Below are positions 32,860-44,800 of a stretch of DNA of 64,000 nucleotides, one piece after another. Under the pieces are notes generated by a model. The model was not told the DNA's origin. It saw only the letters and a list, made by a program, of their open reading frames with translations, and searched no databases. Within the stretch, counting starts at the first letter, position 1, and every line of letters starts with the position of its first letter. Source of the stretch: Flabesymbios commensalis. Lineage: Eukaryota; Annelida; Polychaeta; Terebellida; Flabelligeridae. The translations under genes and the position numbers were made by a program. The DNA is taken from contig OZ024908.1 in assembly GCA_964017125.1 (NCBI GenBank), forward strand, positions 65,511,993 to 65,575,992, read 5' to 3'.

Positions 32860-34370
32860 TCTGAAGTAAAAGAGAGACTCTGGTGACACGAGTGAGATGT
32901 AGCCCCTGTCCATGGTGCGTTGGAAGAGGCCACTTTTGAGATCTAAAGTCGTAACCAACTTGGCAGGCAGTAGGAGTCTGAGTCTTTTCTCGTGGCTGCA
33001 TTAAGCTTTCAGTAGTTGATGCAGAAGATCTAGGTATGATTCATCTTTTTGGAGGTCAATGTGACTGGCGCCGCCCATGGTGATGTTGAAATCTAGATTA
33101 CACCCGCTTATAGCATATCGTTGATCACTTTCCTTTCAGAGGGGTGTACAGTAGGCCCTCAGTATAATGGGTCAGCAGCCATTAAGTTTGATGGTGAGGG
33201 TGATTAAGTTGCAGTTACCAAGGTTGAAAAGGTCCTCGTCAAAAATGTCTGTATAACCCTTCATGACGTCACTGATGCCAGGGTGGCAACAGCTCTCAGA
33301 CAGAGGCTGTATGGGGGATGAAGTCTGTATATGGCGAAATGCTGAAGTTTTGACCAAGTGATGTCACTTTCCTTGGTCCATAATCAATCTTCCCATTCCC
33401 TCGGCGGATGGTATCACTGCCTATCAGCAACTCATGTGGGAAGTCTTTTGTGACCAGTACTGGGAGCGCGTCGGCATCAATGAGTTTGGCTTCTGTTTCA
33501 CCGATCACTGGCAGGTTTGCATACCAGACTGGATGGCAAAAGTAATGAGAGACATCCCAGTTTGAGACACATTAGATATTGATTTTTCAGTCATGAGTGA
33601 TCTGGCAGCACTAGTATCGAGTAGGGAATGGACCTGCTCTCCAGCAATATCTAGCTATATACAAAATGGTGACAGTACTGCTACTATTGGCCCCTTGAAG
33701 CCTTACGTTGGCTGGCTTGATACAGAGAAGCATTTGCGTAATGGCCTACCCCTTTGCAGCATGCGCAGATTGGCTGGTCGGCTGTTCACGACTTCTCGTC
33801 AGTTCTTTGTTTGCGCAGTGGTTGGGGTTCAGGTTCACCATCCTTTGTGCATATGTGTGCATGGTCCACAATACTGCCTGCGCTCTCGTTTTTGCTCCAA
33901 GGTGTTGACTCATCTCGGTGCCGGGGCTCCTGCTTATCCATGCAAGCCTGTAGTTGCCCCATGTGTCTCTGCACGGTTTACAGAATCGACAGAAGCCCAT
34001 CTGCCGCCTCCTGGTTTGTCTGTGTCCCACCTTTATCGGTTCTCCGTCCATCACCTGGTGTTCTTTTTTCCGTTCAGTCTCCTTTTCCAGGGCCACCTCT
34101 GTTGCTGTTCTGAGAATATTAGCTTGTACTGTTCTCAACAGGTGGCCAGCAAAGGCTCTGTCAGTGAAACCCTTCAGGAAGCTGACTACTTTACCTTCTT
34201 CGCCCATGCTGTGGGGTAGGCGAGCTTGGCTTCAAATAAGAATCGCAGGATGTATGCCGTGGTGTTTTCTTCTGGCCTCTGTTTGATCGAATGTAGCTTT
34301 TTCTGTAAGCCCAAATCTCTACTGCTGACACGAATGAGACACGAAAAAGAATCGCTGATGCGAGTATCCC
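32860..34370 (-). mobile_element. Gypsy-type LTR retrotransposon fossil
   Basis: A minus-strand remnant of a Ty3/Gypsy-family element. Recognisable parts in order are the C-terminal part of a Gag-like protein (FLKGFTDRAFAGHLL), a Cys-rich stretch, a retropepsin-like region around 33.6 kb, and the start of a reverse transcriptase. No envelope gene, no integrase and no clear LTRs are visible. It is broken, with many breaks, and looks old. Confidence 0.7.
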
Positions 34371-34603
34371 GTTAACCATGACTGGAGAGCAGTGCCAGCA
34401 CTTTGTGAACATGTTTGTTTGAATGGATGCTACGCATCAGCAGATTGGAGCAGCTAAACCACAAAGTCCTATTTTTTTGCGCATGAGACGACAGATGGTG
34501 ACCTTCTGGATGAAGTACGGCACTGGATGCAGCCATCGGATGAGGTTAGTAACTGGTCGGAGAGGCTCATTGTCTCAATAGTGACAGCAGTAGATAATTT
34601 GAG

Positions 34604-35010
34604 CTTAATGGCTGACACATTAAACTACTGAGGGCCTACTGTAGACCCTCTGAATAAGGAAAGTGGTCAACGATATGATAAAAGCGGGTGTAATCTAGAT
34701 TTCAACATCACCATGGGTGGCGCCAGTCACATTTACCCCCCAAAAAATGAACCATACCTAGATCTTCTGCATCAACTACTGTAAGCTTAATGTGGCCATG
34801 GTAAAAGACTCAGACTCCTACTGCCTGCCAAGTTGTTTTCGAATTTAGATCTCAAAAGTGGATACTGGCAGATTCCAGTAGCACCAGAGTATCGGAACAA
34901 AACAACCTTCACTTGAGTTCAAGCTAATGTTGTATGAAATGACCAACGCTTCAGCCTCTTCCTACGCACCATGGACAGGGGCTACATGAACTGATCAGTG
35001 TTGCTTTGTC
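34604..35010 (+). mobile_element. Inverted piece of the same Gypsy fossil
   Basis: A plus-strand reverse transcriptase segment (LDLKSGYWQIPV motif) in the right arm of the inverted duplication, opposite in orientation to the main remnant. Broken. It probably arose with the inverted duplication. Confidence 0.7.
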
Positions 35011-35759
35011 TCCATTGGTGATAATTATAATCATATACAGCATAAATGCTGTTGAGCATATTTACCACCTCAGGCTCGTCTCGGAAAGACTAAATCAAAC
35101 TGGCATGAAAATAAAACCAGCTGATGTTAAGCAGAATAGCATGACATATTCATCAGAATCTGAGGACTCAGAACATAGCCTGGCAGGAGGTGTAATCCAA
35201 TACATATATTATATTTTCAGTATACTTGTCTTCTCGCTTCACGCGGTGGAGGCCTATATACGGCATATACATGCTGAATTGTATTCTATTCTATTTTATT
35301 ATTTTATATTTTTTGTTGTAATTTGTGATTGTTATTTAGAGCTATGCAATCATCTATAGTCATATTAACTATTGCATTCATATCATTCTGCAAGGGGATC
35401 AAATTCTGTTTCGCTAAAAATATCGAACTTCTATCCAAATTTGTCGGCCATCTTGGATTTTAGGGTCAGAAATGTGTTTAATACCATATTGACGTCAGAA
35501 ATGGATTCCTTGTGGTCGAATTAGCCAAAAAAGTGTATATATTCATATTTGTAGCTTTTATATATCAAAAGTTATTTTTTCATAGTGGCGGAGGCGGCCA
35601 TTTTGGATTTACGCCTCTAGAAATAAATGCCGGGATTTTTGCGAGGGACACTGGGGCTAAATACTTTTTAAAAGGTTCAAGGAAGTCAAATCAATCATCA
35701 AAACATCTTAGCCAGAAAGTGGTCATGAAAGTTAGGTTTTTCACCCTACTAATCCGTTT

Positions 35760-36780
35760 ATTTGTGTTTGTACATTGTAATTAGTTAGCTCTTATATCGT
35801 TGCTGCTGAACATTTTCATTTTGTGGTCTTTGGTTCATTGCTGATGACGATGTAGTAGGAGAGTAGGAGCTATAGAAGTCAAGCAAAACTAAAAACTGGT
35901 TCTTTCACCGATCAACACTATATATTTATATATCATATTCTCATAATAATTATGATTCTAGTACATTGTGTTTTATCATTTTTGTACATTTTTTATATAA
36001 ATCATCTTGATTTCTATTATTATATTTAAATTTTAGTACTGTATTGTGTTTGTAAGCTATTGAATGTAAACATTATTACAATTTAACAGTATTTAGAAAT
36101 CACGTGACAGCTCTTTTGATGGTTAATCTCACAAATATAACTTAAATACAATATCCATATTACACTTGTAAGATATATAGAGCCCGTGGGTCTAGAAGGA
36201 TTACTGTGAACCATGGTTGATTGATTTAGTGCATAACATTCCAAGGGTACATGTTTTATTTCAGTAACTTTAATTGCCCCAAAATCTTTAGTTCAAACAA
36301 TCAGATATTGAATTAGTATATAATAAGCTGTCTACAAATTATTGTTCTTAAACATCACGCCCTGGGGGAGAGGGTGGGGGAATGTTTTCATTTCTGTTTT
36401 TCATATACACGTACATGTAGCACGCAAGACGTGTAATTTGGGATTTAAAGGGTTTTAATATATACATGTAATAATAAACCTCATATTTGTTAATGCTTTG
36501 CTAATTTTGTTTTACAAAAATCTTATACCTAGGCTATAAAGGATTATTATATATATTAATGAACCTCATATTTTGTTATTATTATTTTCATTGCAAATAA
36601 CATATTGTTTTAACATCTTTCACATCTGGCCCATGGACTACAATGCCTAAAATTATGGAGCGTATAGGGTTTCTAAAAGTGTGCATTAAAGCTTATTGGG
36701 ATCAATTTCAGACTCGACGGTATGGAATAATACAAATATATATTACAATGGTTATTAAACCGTCTATCATTGGTCTATCT
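35760..36780. other. No gene seen
   Basis: AT-rich, with short frames only. A GC-richer patch near 36360 (CCTGGGGGAGAGGGTGGGGG) stands out but has no recognised role. Confidence 0.5.
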
Positions 36781-36786
36781 ATACGG

Positions 36787-36855
36787 TATGACATATTTTA
36801 CGAAATTTAAAGTGGGGTATAACACCCCACTTTAAATTTCGTAAAATATGTCATA
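36787..36855. repeat. Perfect 32-bp inverted repeat with 5-nt spacer
   Basis: Arms 36787-36818 and 36824-36855 are exact complements, running from TATGACATATTTTACG to AAAGTGGGGT and back. The spacer is ATAAC. Single occurrence in the window. No surrounding gene. Confidence 0.9.
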
Positions 36856-36859
36856 ATTT

Positions 36860-38890
36860 CTTTGGTGTGACGTTGCATTCATATTTCCATCCAGTGGAAT
36901 ATTATAATTATGTTTTATTTTAATACAGACAAGAGAATATCTTGGGTGATATGAGGGTATTGTAGTATATATAGTAGTGCCTTATTTTTGCATTGATTTT
37001 CCTGAGTGGTGGGGTGAGTTAGGGTATCAAAAAGTATCACCCATGTCTGTGACTGGACTGGTAACAGCTCGCTCAGGTTCACAGATACGTACTACACAAG
37101 GCAATTTCGTAAAAAGAATGTTACTAGTCTATAGTTAGTAGTTTTTTTATTTAAAGCACACAACTTTGTTACTTGTTACTTGTTACTTGCTAAATATACA
37201 TGCACTGATATTTTGAGCACATATGAACTGTTTAACCACCACATAACTTTGACCTTGTGTGCTACATAAATAGTTGCTAGGGGTCAAATAACTCCATTTG
37301 CCAAAAAATTCATTGCTATGTAACCGGAACATAAGAGATTACCAGTAGCCAACATATCTCTCTAGCACACAGCCTTAAGTAAATAAGGAAGGGAAAAATG
37401 CCAAAATAGATTACATCGTCCAATGTTTACCTTGAAATGATTTTTACATAACCATGTATATAAGGCCACTTTGTTTTTCTCCGTTTTAAATGAAAAAAAA
37501 ATCTAATCAGGGCGGGCGGTTGAAAAAAACATTAAGAAGAAACAGGGTTTACCTTTTAGTGGAAATGTTAATGATTCATACAACTGAAAAATGGGCATGC
37601 GTGGGACGGTCAGGTGTAGGCCTACATTAGCCTATAGAGTACACTTTGACGGCATTAGTATCAGCGACTGAACTGATTACAAAATACTACTCCAACGAGA
37701 AATTGGTCCAATGTTGTTTTAATGTTAGACCAACGTCTGCGACGTTGGCCGACATCAAACCAACATTTGGTGAGTGTGCCCTGTTGGCACTGTCAATATG
37801 CTGTGAGTCAACTGTTTCCAGACCTCCATGGTGACACAAGCGTTTGTGTCTCAACACAAAGCCCACATAAGAGAATTTGTGAATTATTTCCTCATAGATG
37901 TCGCTCAAGTATATAGAGTTTATATGATTTGGGAACTTGTTCTTAATGCGGCGATGTTTATGAAACGTATATAGAATTATTATCTTGGCTGATAACTGTG
38001 AATTTGGGGTGATATGTCATTGTGGAATGTCCAGGGGCCACTGTCGCATTCTGGGAACACCCTTGTCCAATGTATTTGGATAGTTGACCAATGAGCGTGA
38101 CACAAACAAATTTAGGTCATTTTCTAGAAAAGTTGATAAAGGCGACGAAATAAAAAACTTTTTACCGATTTTTGCAAAGGGTAATAAGAACAATAAAAAA
38201 GTGATGAAAAACAAAGCTGGATCAATGTTTTTTTATATTCTGATATTGATGTTTATTTCGGAAATTTGCAAAAATCAACTGAGCTAGCTGGCCAGAACAA
38301 ACGATAACGTTTTTGTAATGCGCGGCCTTAATATGGCCTTATGCGAGCTCAGCTAAAACAGAGAAAAACATATAGGACTATTCAGTCTTTAAATTGCAGT
38401 CCCAGCTAATGACATCATTAGCAACAATGTCAAACCTCCCATTTCGTGTGGTCGTTAGCACTGAAAATGATTTTCGACTGAAGTAGTAAATATACTGAGG
38501 AAATTTCAAAACACAGTTCATCAGCTAGTTATCATGGTTTGCATGACAGTCATATAGTCGATAGCTGATTTCAAAGAGTAATAGTAAAAGGCACTGTATA
38601 TTTTATATTTACAAACAAAATATCGTTTTCTCCAACAGTGTTGAAACATTCCCATCATAATGTAGGCTATAATTATGTTTATAAAATTTATATGAATTGT
38701 GTATATGTTTTCTTGATAAATACATTTTAAAATAATTTTATTTTAATAGCTAACCAATTGATAACAGCTGTTGGAAAAACAAGCTATAAACTGCTATGAT
38801 TTAAACTGTATTATTTCCATACTGTTCAATGCTCTGTTTATACTTGCATGACGAACGTATATCATTACTTTCAATAAAATGTAACTCATC
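36860..38890. other. No gene seen; family P copy at 37692-37783
   Basis: Mostly unique AT-rich DNA. The family P copy reads CAATGTTGTTTTAATGTT, GACCAACGTCTGCGACGTTGG and ACATCAAACCAACATTTGG. Short frames near 37650-37900 and 38017-38287 show no exon borders or family motif. Confidence 0.5.
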
Positions 38891-38895
38891 AGTCA

Positions 38896-39139
38896 TTAAC
38901 ATTTTCAGTGCGGGGCTGTGATAATCTGACGTCTAAAATACATCACATTCTGACGTCTAAAGTCGACCCCCGCACTGAAAGAAGAAAACATTTATATTTG
39001 CCTTAGAGCTATAAAATAGGTATTCAAATGAAGCAGAAAGAGCTAACTAAGACATTCAAGCTGATTATAATTATTGACACAAACAAATTGTTTTCTGTGA
39101 TAAAATTATGCCAGCATTATTATGCTTTGTAAGGGTTAA
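38896..39139 (-). mobile_element. MITE family A with TTAA at both ends
   Basis: TTAA at 38896-38899 and 39136-39139. Starts CATTTTCAGTGCGGGG with the GACGTC hairpin and ends in a GTAAGGG terminus. The first duplicated unit begins inside its right terminus, at 39129. Confidence 0.8.
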
Positions 39140-39591
39140 AACGCATATGTGAGATATAACACCAATAGCCGTGAAAATAATCCTCCTGAGGTGAGTGTCC
39201 GGAATAATTTGGGCTGAATAGAGATGCTAGAGATGTGTGATTATTTGCTGTGCCATTTCCTTTCCATTAATATTTTCTAGCGTCTCGTCTGCTCGCTTGT
39301 TTATCATGTACACGTGGGCGGCAGAATATAGCACTGTGTTCTAACTGGAAACAAACATAACTGTGACTCTGATCCAACCTTGAACCCCATTTTATGTTTG
39401 GCAGAGAACAATTAGGCCTATCAAAAATGTGTTAGACGTCAGAAAAACGCCAGTTCACTGTTGTTAACATTCATTACTTTCAAATTAAAGACAGTATGAC
39501 ATCATCGTAATGCCACAGCCCATGAACTTTGTGCCAAACGTTGTTGGGCGACATCAGCGCAACAATATTACCGTGCAAAGCCTAAAGCCCG

Positions 39592-39660
39592 TATCTGCTT
39601 ACATAACAGGTAAGCCTGGGCACTGCATTTTGTCTTTGCAGAGCAGAATTGTATTCGCTA
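39592..39660. repeat. AGTATCTGCTTA hairpin copy, diverged
   Basis: GTATCTGCTTACATAACAGG, GTAAGCCTGGGCACTGC and TTTTGTCTTTGCAGAGCAG, retaining the layout of the free hairpin family. The duplicate copy is at about 46832-46887. Confidence 0.5.
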
Positions 39661-39774
39661 ACTGAATGTCGGGTGGGGATTAGCTTGGTGTGTCACGTGG
39701 TCGGCAAAGACGATCTTTGATTGGTCACGGGTAGAGATGTGGGCTAAAAAACGTCATAGTGCAATTAAAGGTGA

Positions 39775-39963
39775 TCTATCACCCCTTATATGGTATGAAT
39801 AATTATGTCCTTATATGGGGTGATTGGCTATCATGTGACCCTCTCAGAGGGTCACATGATAGCCAATCACCCCATATAAGGAAACACTTGTGCCCCATCT
39901 TGTGGCAACTTTAATTTATTTGTCACAAATTTATTCATGCTATATCAGGGGTGATATGTCACC
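39775..39963. mobile_element. Foldback element with perfect 36-bp inner palindrome
   Basis: The outer ends AAAGGTGATCTATCACCCC and GGGGTGATATGTCACCTT mirror each other. Inside, 39809-39844 and 39846-39881 are exact 36-bp complements (CCTTATATGGGGTGATTGGC outward) around one C. In unit B the counterpart (47008-47204) has two mismatches in the right arm. Confidence 0.85.
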
Positions 39964-40049
39964 TTCAATCAACCTGTTTAACATCACGTATAAAACATGA
40001 TCAACATGTATCTGTGAAAACTGACAATATCAATCCTTAAGTATGTTTT

Positions 40050-40275
40050 CATTCAAGCAAAGCTACCAAAGGGTTATTTTCAATTTGAAGTCATCACAAA
40101 TGTCTCACCAAAGACCATTTACATTCAGTCAGCTGTTTCCGCTTCATTTTAATACCTATGTTATGGGTCTACGACCATTAAAAATGTGTTGCTCTGCGGA
40201 AATCGACTTTAGACGTCAGAATCTGACGTAAGGTTGTGACGTCCAAAGTCGATCCTCGCACTGTAAGGACTAAAT
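40050..40275 (+). mobile_element. MITE family A copy in unit A
   Basis: Carries GCTACCAAAGGGTTATTTTC, ATGTTATGGGTCTACGACC and AGACGTCAGAATCTGACG blocks. The duplicate lies at about 47290-47495, slightly shorter. Confidence 0.75.
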
Positions 40276-40888
40276 GTCAAAAAGACCTGCACAAAACCCT
40301 GGTGACGGGACGTTTCACAACTTATTAAAACGGCTTATGAAAATGTGATTACGAATTTCACCGTCATCACGATTTAATCACTTGGTCACGATTTAGCTGA
40401 GATTAATAATGCTAACAGGTGACGGAGTGGATTTATCAAGCCGTCCAAATGACTGGTGTTAATTAATTAATTACATTTACAGGGTCTAACAGTGAAACAA
40501 ATTAATTTTAGAAGTAGAAATAAAGTGAATACAAATAAATTAGTATATCCATATCTAAAAGAATGAGCGGCGCCAAACAATCACGAATTTATCCACACGA
40601 TTGTATGTGCCCAGTAAATACGAAACGTTCGCCCATGCAATGTTGGCTCTATGTTGGCTCACCCTCTGCGACGTTTGCCCAACATTACGCCTACATTGGC
40701 TGAATTTATCGTGTTGCTGGATGTACGAGAAAAAACAGCGAATGGATCGTCACCATACCACGCAGAGTAGTAAAAAATGGATGTTATGTGATTTGCGATG
40801 ACGTTGAGTGTAAGATGAGTTGTGTCGAGTGAAAATACCATATTATCGCTCACGTCAAACATGAAAAACGGCAGACGTCGAAGAAGAA

Positions 40889-41199
40889 AAAATAAAATGA
40901 ATTGGGATTTAGGCCATTTGTGCATATATAGGCTAAACTGGGCCAGGAGAACCTTCTGAGGATGGTAAAATGAATTAGATGACACTGTCCTCCAGAAACA
41001 GGATCGGAACTCCGAGCCCTGGCGGTTTGAGGCCAAGCACGCTACCTCTCGGCCACGGAGGCTCCTCACAATACTGAGTTCCACACGTGGATGGGTAAGA
41101 AACATTATTGTTTCTTTCAAACCGCCGAGACCGGGAACCGAACCCCGAACTCTAGCGTGAAAGGCAGCGGTGCTAACCACTACGCTAGGGCCCTCGCCC
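40889..41199 (-). mobile_element. tRNA-SINE 1, full length, only in unit A
   Basis: The minus-strand head reads TAGCGTAGTGGTTAGCACCG (A box) and GGGGTTCGGTTCCCGG (B box). The body and tail match the SINE at 57907-58215. Flanking target duplication is ACGTCGA plus GAAGAA with one change (40875-40888 and 41200-41213). Unit B has the empty site at 48116-48129. A LINE-mobilised insertion after the duplication. Confidence 0.9.
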
Positions 41200-41687
41200 A
41201 CGTCGATGAAGAAGCAGCGGCGGCAGCCAGCTTAACGTAAGTATACCCAAACAAACATGACCACGGAACACTAAAATGCACATTTAAGAAGAATAATGCA
41301 AATATACAGCACTTGTCTTCACAGAGCACCTGTTGGTGTGCTCATAATATATTGTTGAAAACTAAAACCCCTGTCGGTGGGAATTTTGCAACAAGCGTTT
41401 ACTACAAAAAGTTTTAAAAACTTTCGGTGCAAGTCTAGTATTTTACCCCCGACCAATCGAAGAGTGGTTGAGCCTGTCACATGACGAGATCGGCCGATCA
41501 CGGCCGTCATTCAATTGTTATTTAAATTAGGGGGTAGAATACCAGACTTGGGCCAAACTTTCTGTAACGATATCAAAGCGAGACCTGCCATAAATGTGGG
41601 CTGGTGATCATGTTGGTAGGTATGCCAGCATACTAAAATTTGTAGAGAATATGTTATTCATGGTTCCAAGTTTCATATAGACTGTGG

Positions 41688-41820
41688 TTATTTTTTACTC
41701 ACTTTGAACTTGTGTGAAACGATTGCGACGTTTCGACCTGCCTTTGTGTGATCAAAATCTGTTGAAGGCAGGTCGAAGCGTTGCAATCTTTTCACACTAT
41801 AAGTTCCAAAGTGAGTAAAA
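41688..41820. mobile_element. Foldback MITE, CACTTTGAACTTGTG type
   Basis: TTTACTCACTTTGAACTTGTG and GATTGCGACGTTTCGACCTG are mirrored by CAGGTCGAAGCGTTGCAATC and AAGTTCCAAAGTGAGTAAA. The unit B copy (48482-48648) carries a longer hairpin loop. Confidence 0.8.
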
Positions 41821-42430
41821 TGTAGCCACTTTCTATGTTAATTTCTGTTTTCAAATATGATGTTCACTCCCTGTTGAATTCGTTTTACCAACCGCGATGT
41901 CGTCTATTAAAATATATTTTCAACGTGTGTAAGAACAGACGCTAGATGAGAGGTGAACGGTCGCTAATCAATCGTTGTAAACGTTAGAGAAGCGGTAATC
42001 AATCGATGTACACGTTAGGGAAACGTTAACCACTCGCTCTACTACATATATACACCACAAGTAATGTGTGACAGCAGACGAAATATGGCTTGTTTAGAAT
42101 GAAACAGGTTTAAAACAATTATTGATAATTACAGAGAATAATTATTTGGCACTATATCATTCTTTATAGAAGATAGTGATCAGCTGATCAATTACATTGT
42201 ACGCTGTTTATAATCTATCCCTATGTAAACATGGCACAAGAAAATGTCCAATTCAAAACAACTTTAACCAAAACACTCAAATCTTTCACAAAACTTCGTT
42301 TGAATGGGATAATATCTTTGAAAAGAGGAAATTACCGCTGAGAAACCGCTACACAAAATATACTGCAGTAAGACATAATGTAAGGAGTGGATGGGTTGTA
42401 TTTTGGGTATGTTGATTATCTGTGACAAAT

Positions 42431-42770
42431 GGGGATGTGGCACATTGGTAGAACGCCTGACTGTCACGCCAGTCATACCGTCGTCCCGGATTCGACCTCC
42501 ACTGACGCTATTGGCAACGCGATATGCACTCTGAAGTCTACACGAATTACATTGAATATTATTGAATCGTTTACTCTTGAAAACGATGCCGATATAATCT
42601 GAGTTGGCAAACGGTTGTGGTTTGCGCCAGTATCTGAGAATAGCTACGCGGGCGTTCACTGTTTCTGGCAGGATATCCCAGATATTATTGGGGGGTTCGA
42701 TTTGGGAGATGAAACGACACACCGTGTTTTTGTAACAACGATATTCACGGTCGGTTCTGGACAGTATACA
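42431..42770 (+). mobile_element. tRNA-derived SINE 2 in unit A
   Basis: The head GGGGATGTGGCACATTGGTA (A-box region), CTGTCACG resembling a tRNA-Asp anticodon arm, and GTCCCGGATTCGACC (B box) are followed by a roughly 270-bp body running into a family P palindrome. The unit B copy begins at 49729. A long minus-strand frame crosses both copies but follows repeat sequence. Confidence 0.65.
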
Positions 42771-42960
42771 GCCCAGCAACACGATATATTGAAACAATGT
42801 TGTTTTGATGTTGGGCCAGCGTCGAAGACGTTGGGCTAGCATCGAAGGCCTAATCGTTCTGAATACATCATAACGAACGTTGGCTCGATGCTAGAATAAG
42901 GCTGTGAGACAATGAGCCAACCTTAAATTAACATTGGCACAATCGCTCGTGCTTGCTGGG
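42770..42960. repeat. Family P palindrome, compound copy
   Basis: CCCAGCAACACGATATATTG to GCTCGTGCTTGCTGGGA, with an extra inner pair GTTGGGCTAGCATCGA / TTGGCTCGATGCTAG. Unit B copy: 50068-50258. Confidence 0.7.
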
Positions 42961-43073
42961 ACAATAGCGTTCATCCCAGCAATATTGTTAAGATGGTATT
43001 TGCAGGATTACGCAATGCTATGTACCAACATAATACTTGAAATGCCAAGCAATATAACAAAATGAAATGAAAA

Positions 43074-43400
43074 TATTGAGGTTTTAGGCCACCCCATCTT
43101 AGTGCACATAATTATAGGCTAAACTGGGACAGGATGGTGAGATGAATGAGATGACACTGCTCTTCAGAAAATTCGAGCCTTGGCCGAGCACGCTACCACT
43201 CGGTGACGGAGGCTCCCCACAATATTGCATTTTTACTAACGAGCTGGGAAGAAACATTTTTATTCCTTTGAAACTTGCATTCCAGAGCGGGGGACGAGCT
43301 CCGCGATCTCTCACTTTACAAGTAGGCAGCTTTAACCACAGCCTCCGCCTCAGTGCCACACTAGCACAGATAGCTGACGCTAGTGGAAGGATATAGTGGA
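43074..43400 (-). mobile_element. Diverged tRNA-SINE 1, shared by both units
   Basis: Minus-strand body GGGGAGCCTCCGTCACCGAG, GGTAGCGTGCTCGGCC and CAGTTTAGCCTATAATTATG, with a degraded tRNA head near 43340. Present at about 50390-50720 in unit B, so it predates the duplication. Confidence 0.75.
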
Positions 43401-43435
43401 TCTGATGAATGAGAATGCTTTAACCACTGCACCGG

Positions 43436-43656
43436 CGGGGGCCCTAGGTTGGTGGTTAGCACCGCTGCCTTTCACGCCAGAGATCAGGATTCGGTTCCCG
43501 GTCTCGGCGGTTTGAAAGAAACAAAAAATGTTTCTTCCCCATCCACGTGTGAAAGTCAGTATTGTGGGGAGCCTCCGTGACCGAGAGGACCGGAGGTTCT
43601 CCTGGCCCAGTTTAGCCTATATGTGCTAAAGGTGGCCTAAAGCCCGATTCATTTCA
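43436..43656 (+). mobile_element. tRNA-SINE 1, only in unit A
   Basis: The head GGTTGGTGGTTAGCACCGC and GGATTCGGTTCCCGG is followed by a shortened body and an ATTCATTTCA tail. A perfect 17-bp target duplication, TTTAACCACTGCACCGG, is at 43419-43435 and 43657-43673. The matching stretch of unit B, near 50740-50757, is an empty site. Confidence 0.92.
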
Positions 43657-44087
43657 TTTAACCACTGCACCGGGCCAAACAAGAGTCACAAGGTGTTAAA
43701 TAAGCCCACGCACATTCTCGGTATTGGAAGGGTTAAATAGTTAGGCTCCGCTCGACTCGTACCAATTAAGCCGGTTTACCAATCCAGAGCGTTTGGCTCG
43801 CCCCAGATCAGTCCCAACTAGAACCGCATTGACCAAACCATCAAAGCTGTCTATATGAAGTTTTTCGTTGGATCTTGAGCCGGTTTGCCAAACCATACAT
43901 TTCTTCGGCTCAATCCGTTTTTAAATTGGCTGTAAATTTGGATTTAGAATCGGATTGCAGTTTCTTTGGCTCAAACTATTTTTAGATTGGCGGCAACTAA
44001 GCTGCTATCAATTCACGGCGTTTGTTTCGGGCATACAAACCGAAGCAAACCGGATCACTGAACTATTAGAGCAGTGCGAATCGACAC

Positions 44088-44246
44088 ACTTCAAGGCTGG
44101 GCCAGCATTACAGACGGTGGCCCAACATTAAACAATTCACTATCTACCATGTCATCACTTGTATGGTTTTGGTACAATGTTGGGCCATTGCCGACGACGC
44201 TACGACGCTGGCCCAACATTATACCAACACTGGATGAATGTCACGC
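44088..44246. repeat. Family P palindromes, two overlapping halves
   Basis: CTGGGCCAGCATTACAGACGGTGGCCC and TACAATGTTGGGCCATTGCC / GCTGGCCCAACATTATACC. Unit B keeps only a short version at 51078-51146. Confidence 0.6.
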
Positions 44247-44800
44247 GTTTGCTGTGATCAGTCAATACCTAACGCCGAAGACATCGATCCACCGGAACTA
44301 TTAGTGTGGAGCGAGGTAGGCTGCAAAATATATATTCAGCCAGTCTGTGTGACCTATGACATTTCAATTTCCACGTTAATAAGTCTGTCTCACTGAAAGT
44401 GGCATACTTCTCTTTGAATTCATGCTGACTGGCTGATGTACAAGGTCGTGGACGGCGGTTTAACTGTAACACAACATTAGTTCAATGTTATACAATGTTA
44501 TTATATAAAATCAAAAGTTGAATTTAGTTTCATTGTCATCAGAAGACATGACTAATAAACACTTTTAAAATTGTCACATTATATCATTCATTACACCGAA
44601 GTAATACCCAAAGGTACAATAATTATTTTAGGCAATTGCAGAACATCTGCCATGGTCGTCATAAAAAGCAATGTGAAGTGCAAAGGGTTACATTTTGTTC
44701 GTCTATACCTGTTCAAACTCTGCTGCTTATGGAATTATCCTATATCATATTGTTTACACCCTTACATACTGTACATCTGCTTTCCCTGTTTACTATTTCT

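Larger units (their letters stand above)
31550..35751. repeat. Large inverted duplication, arms over 1.1 kb
   Basis: The left arm (31550-33187) and right arm (34604-35751) are reverse complements over long stretches. Examples are GTAGGGTGAAAAACC against GGTTTTTCACCCTAC at the outer ends and CAGCAGCCATTAAG against CTTAATGGCTG at the inner ends. The arms are unequal in length and moderately diverged, with a roughly 1.4 kb non-palindromic centre. The outer parts carry no gene. The inner parts carry pieces of a Gypsy fossil. Confidence 0.8.

Noticed and set aside
33593-34286. Several overlapping plus-strand frames up to 208 codons
   Set aside because: Antisense shadows of the minus-strand Gypsy fossil; no independent support.
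42264-42842. 192-codon minus-strand frame, largely conserved at 49610-50140
   Set aside because: It runs through a tRNA-derived SINE and a family P palindrome. Similarity of the two copies follows from the segmental duplication, and the C-terminal part shifts frame between them.
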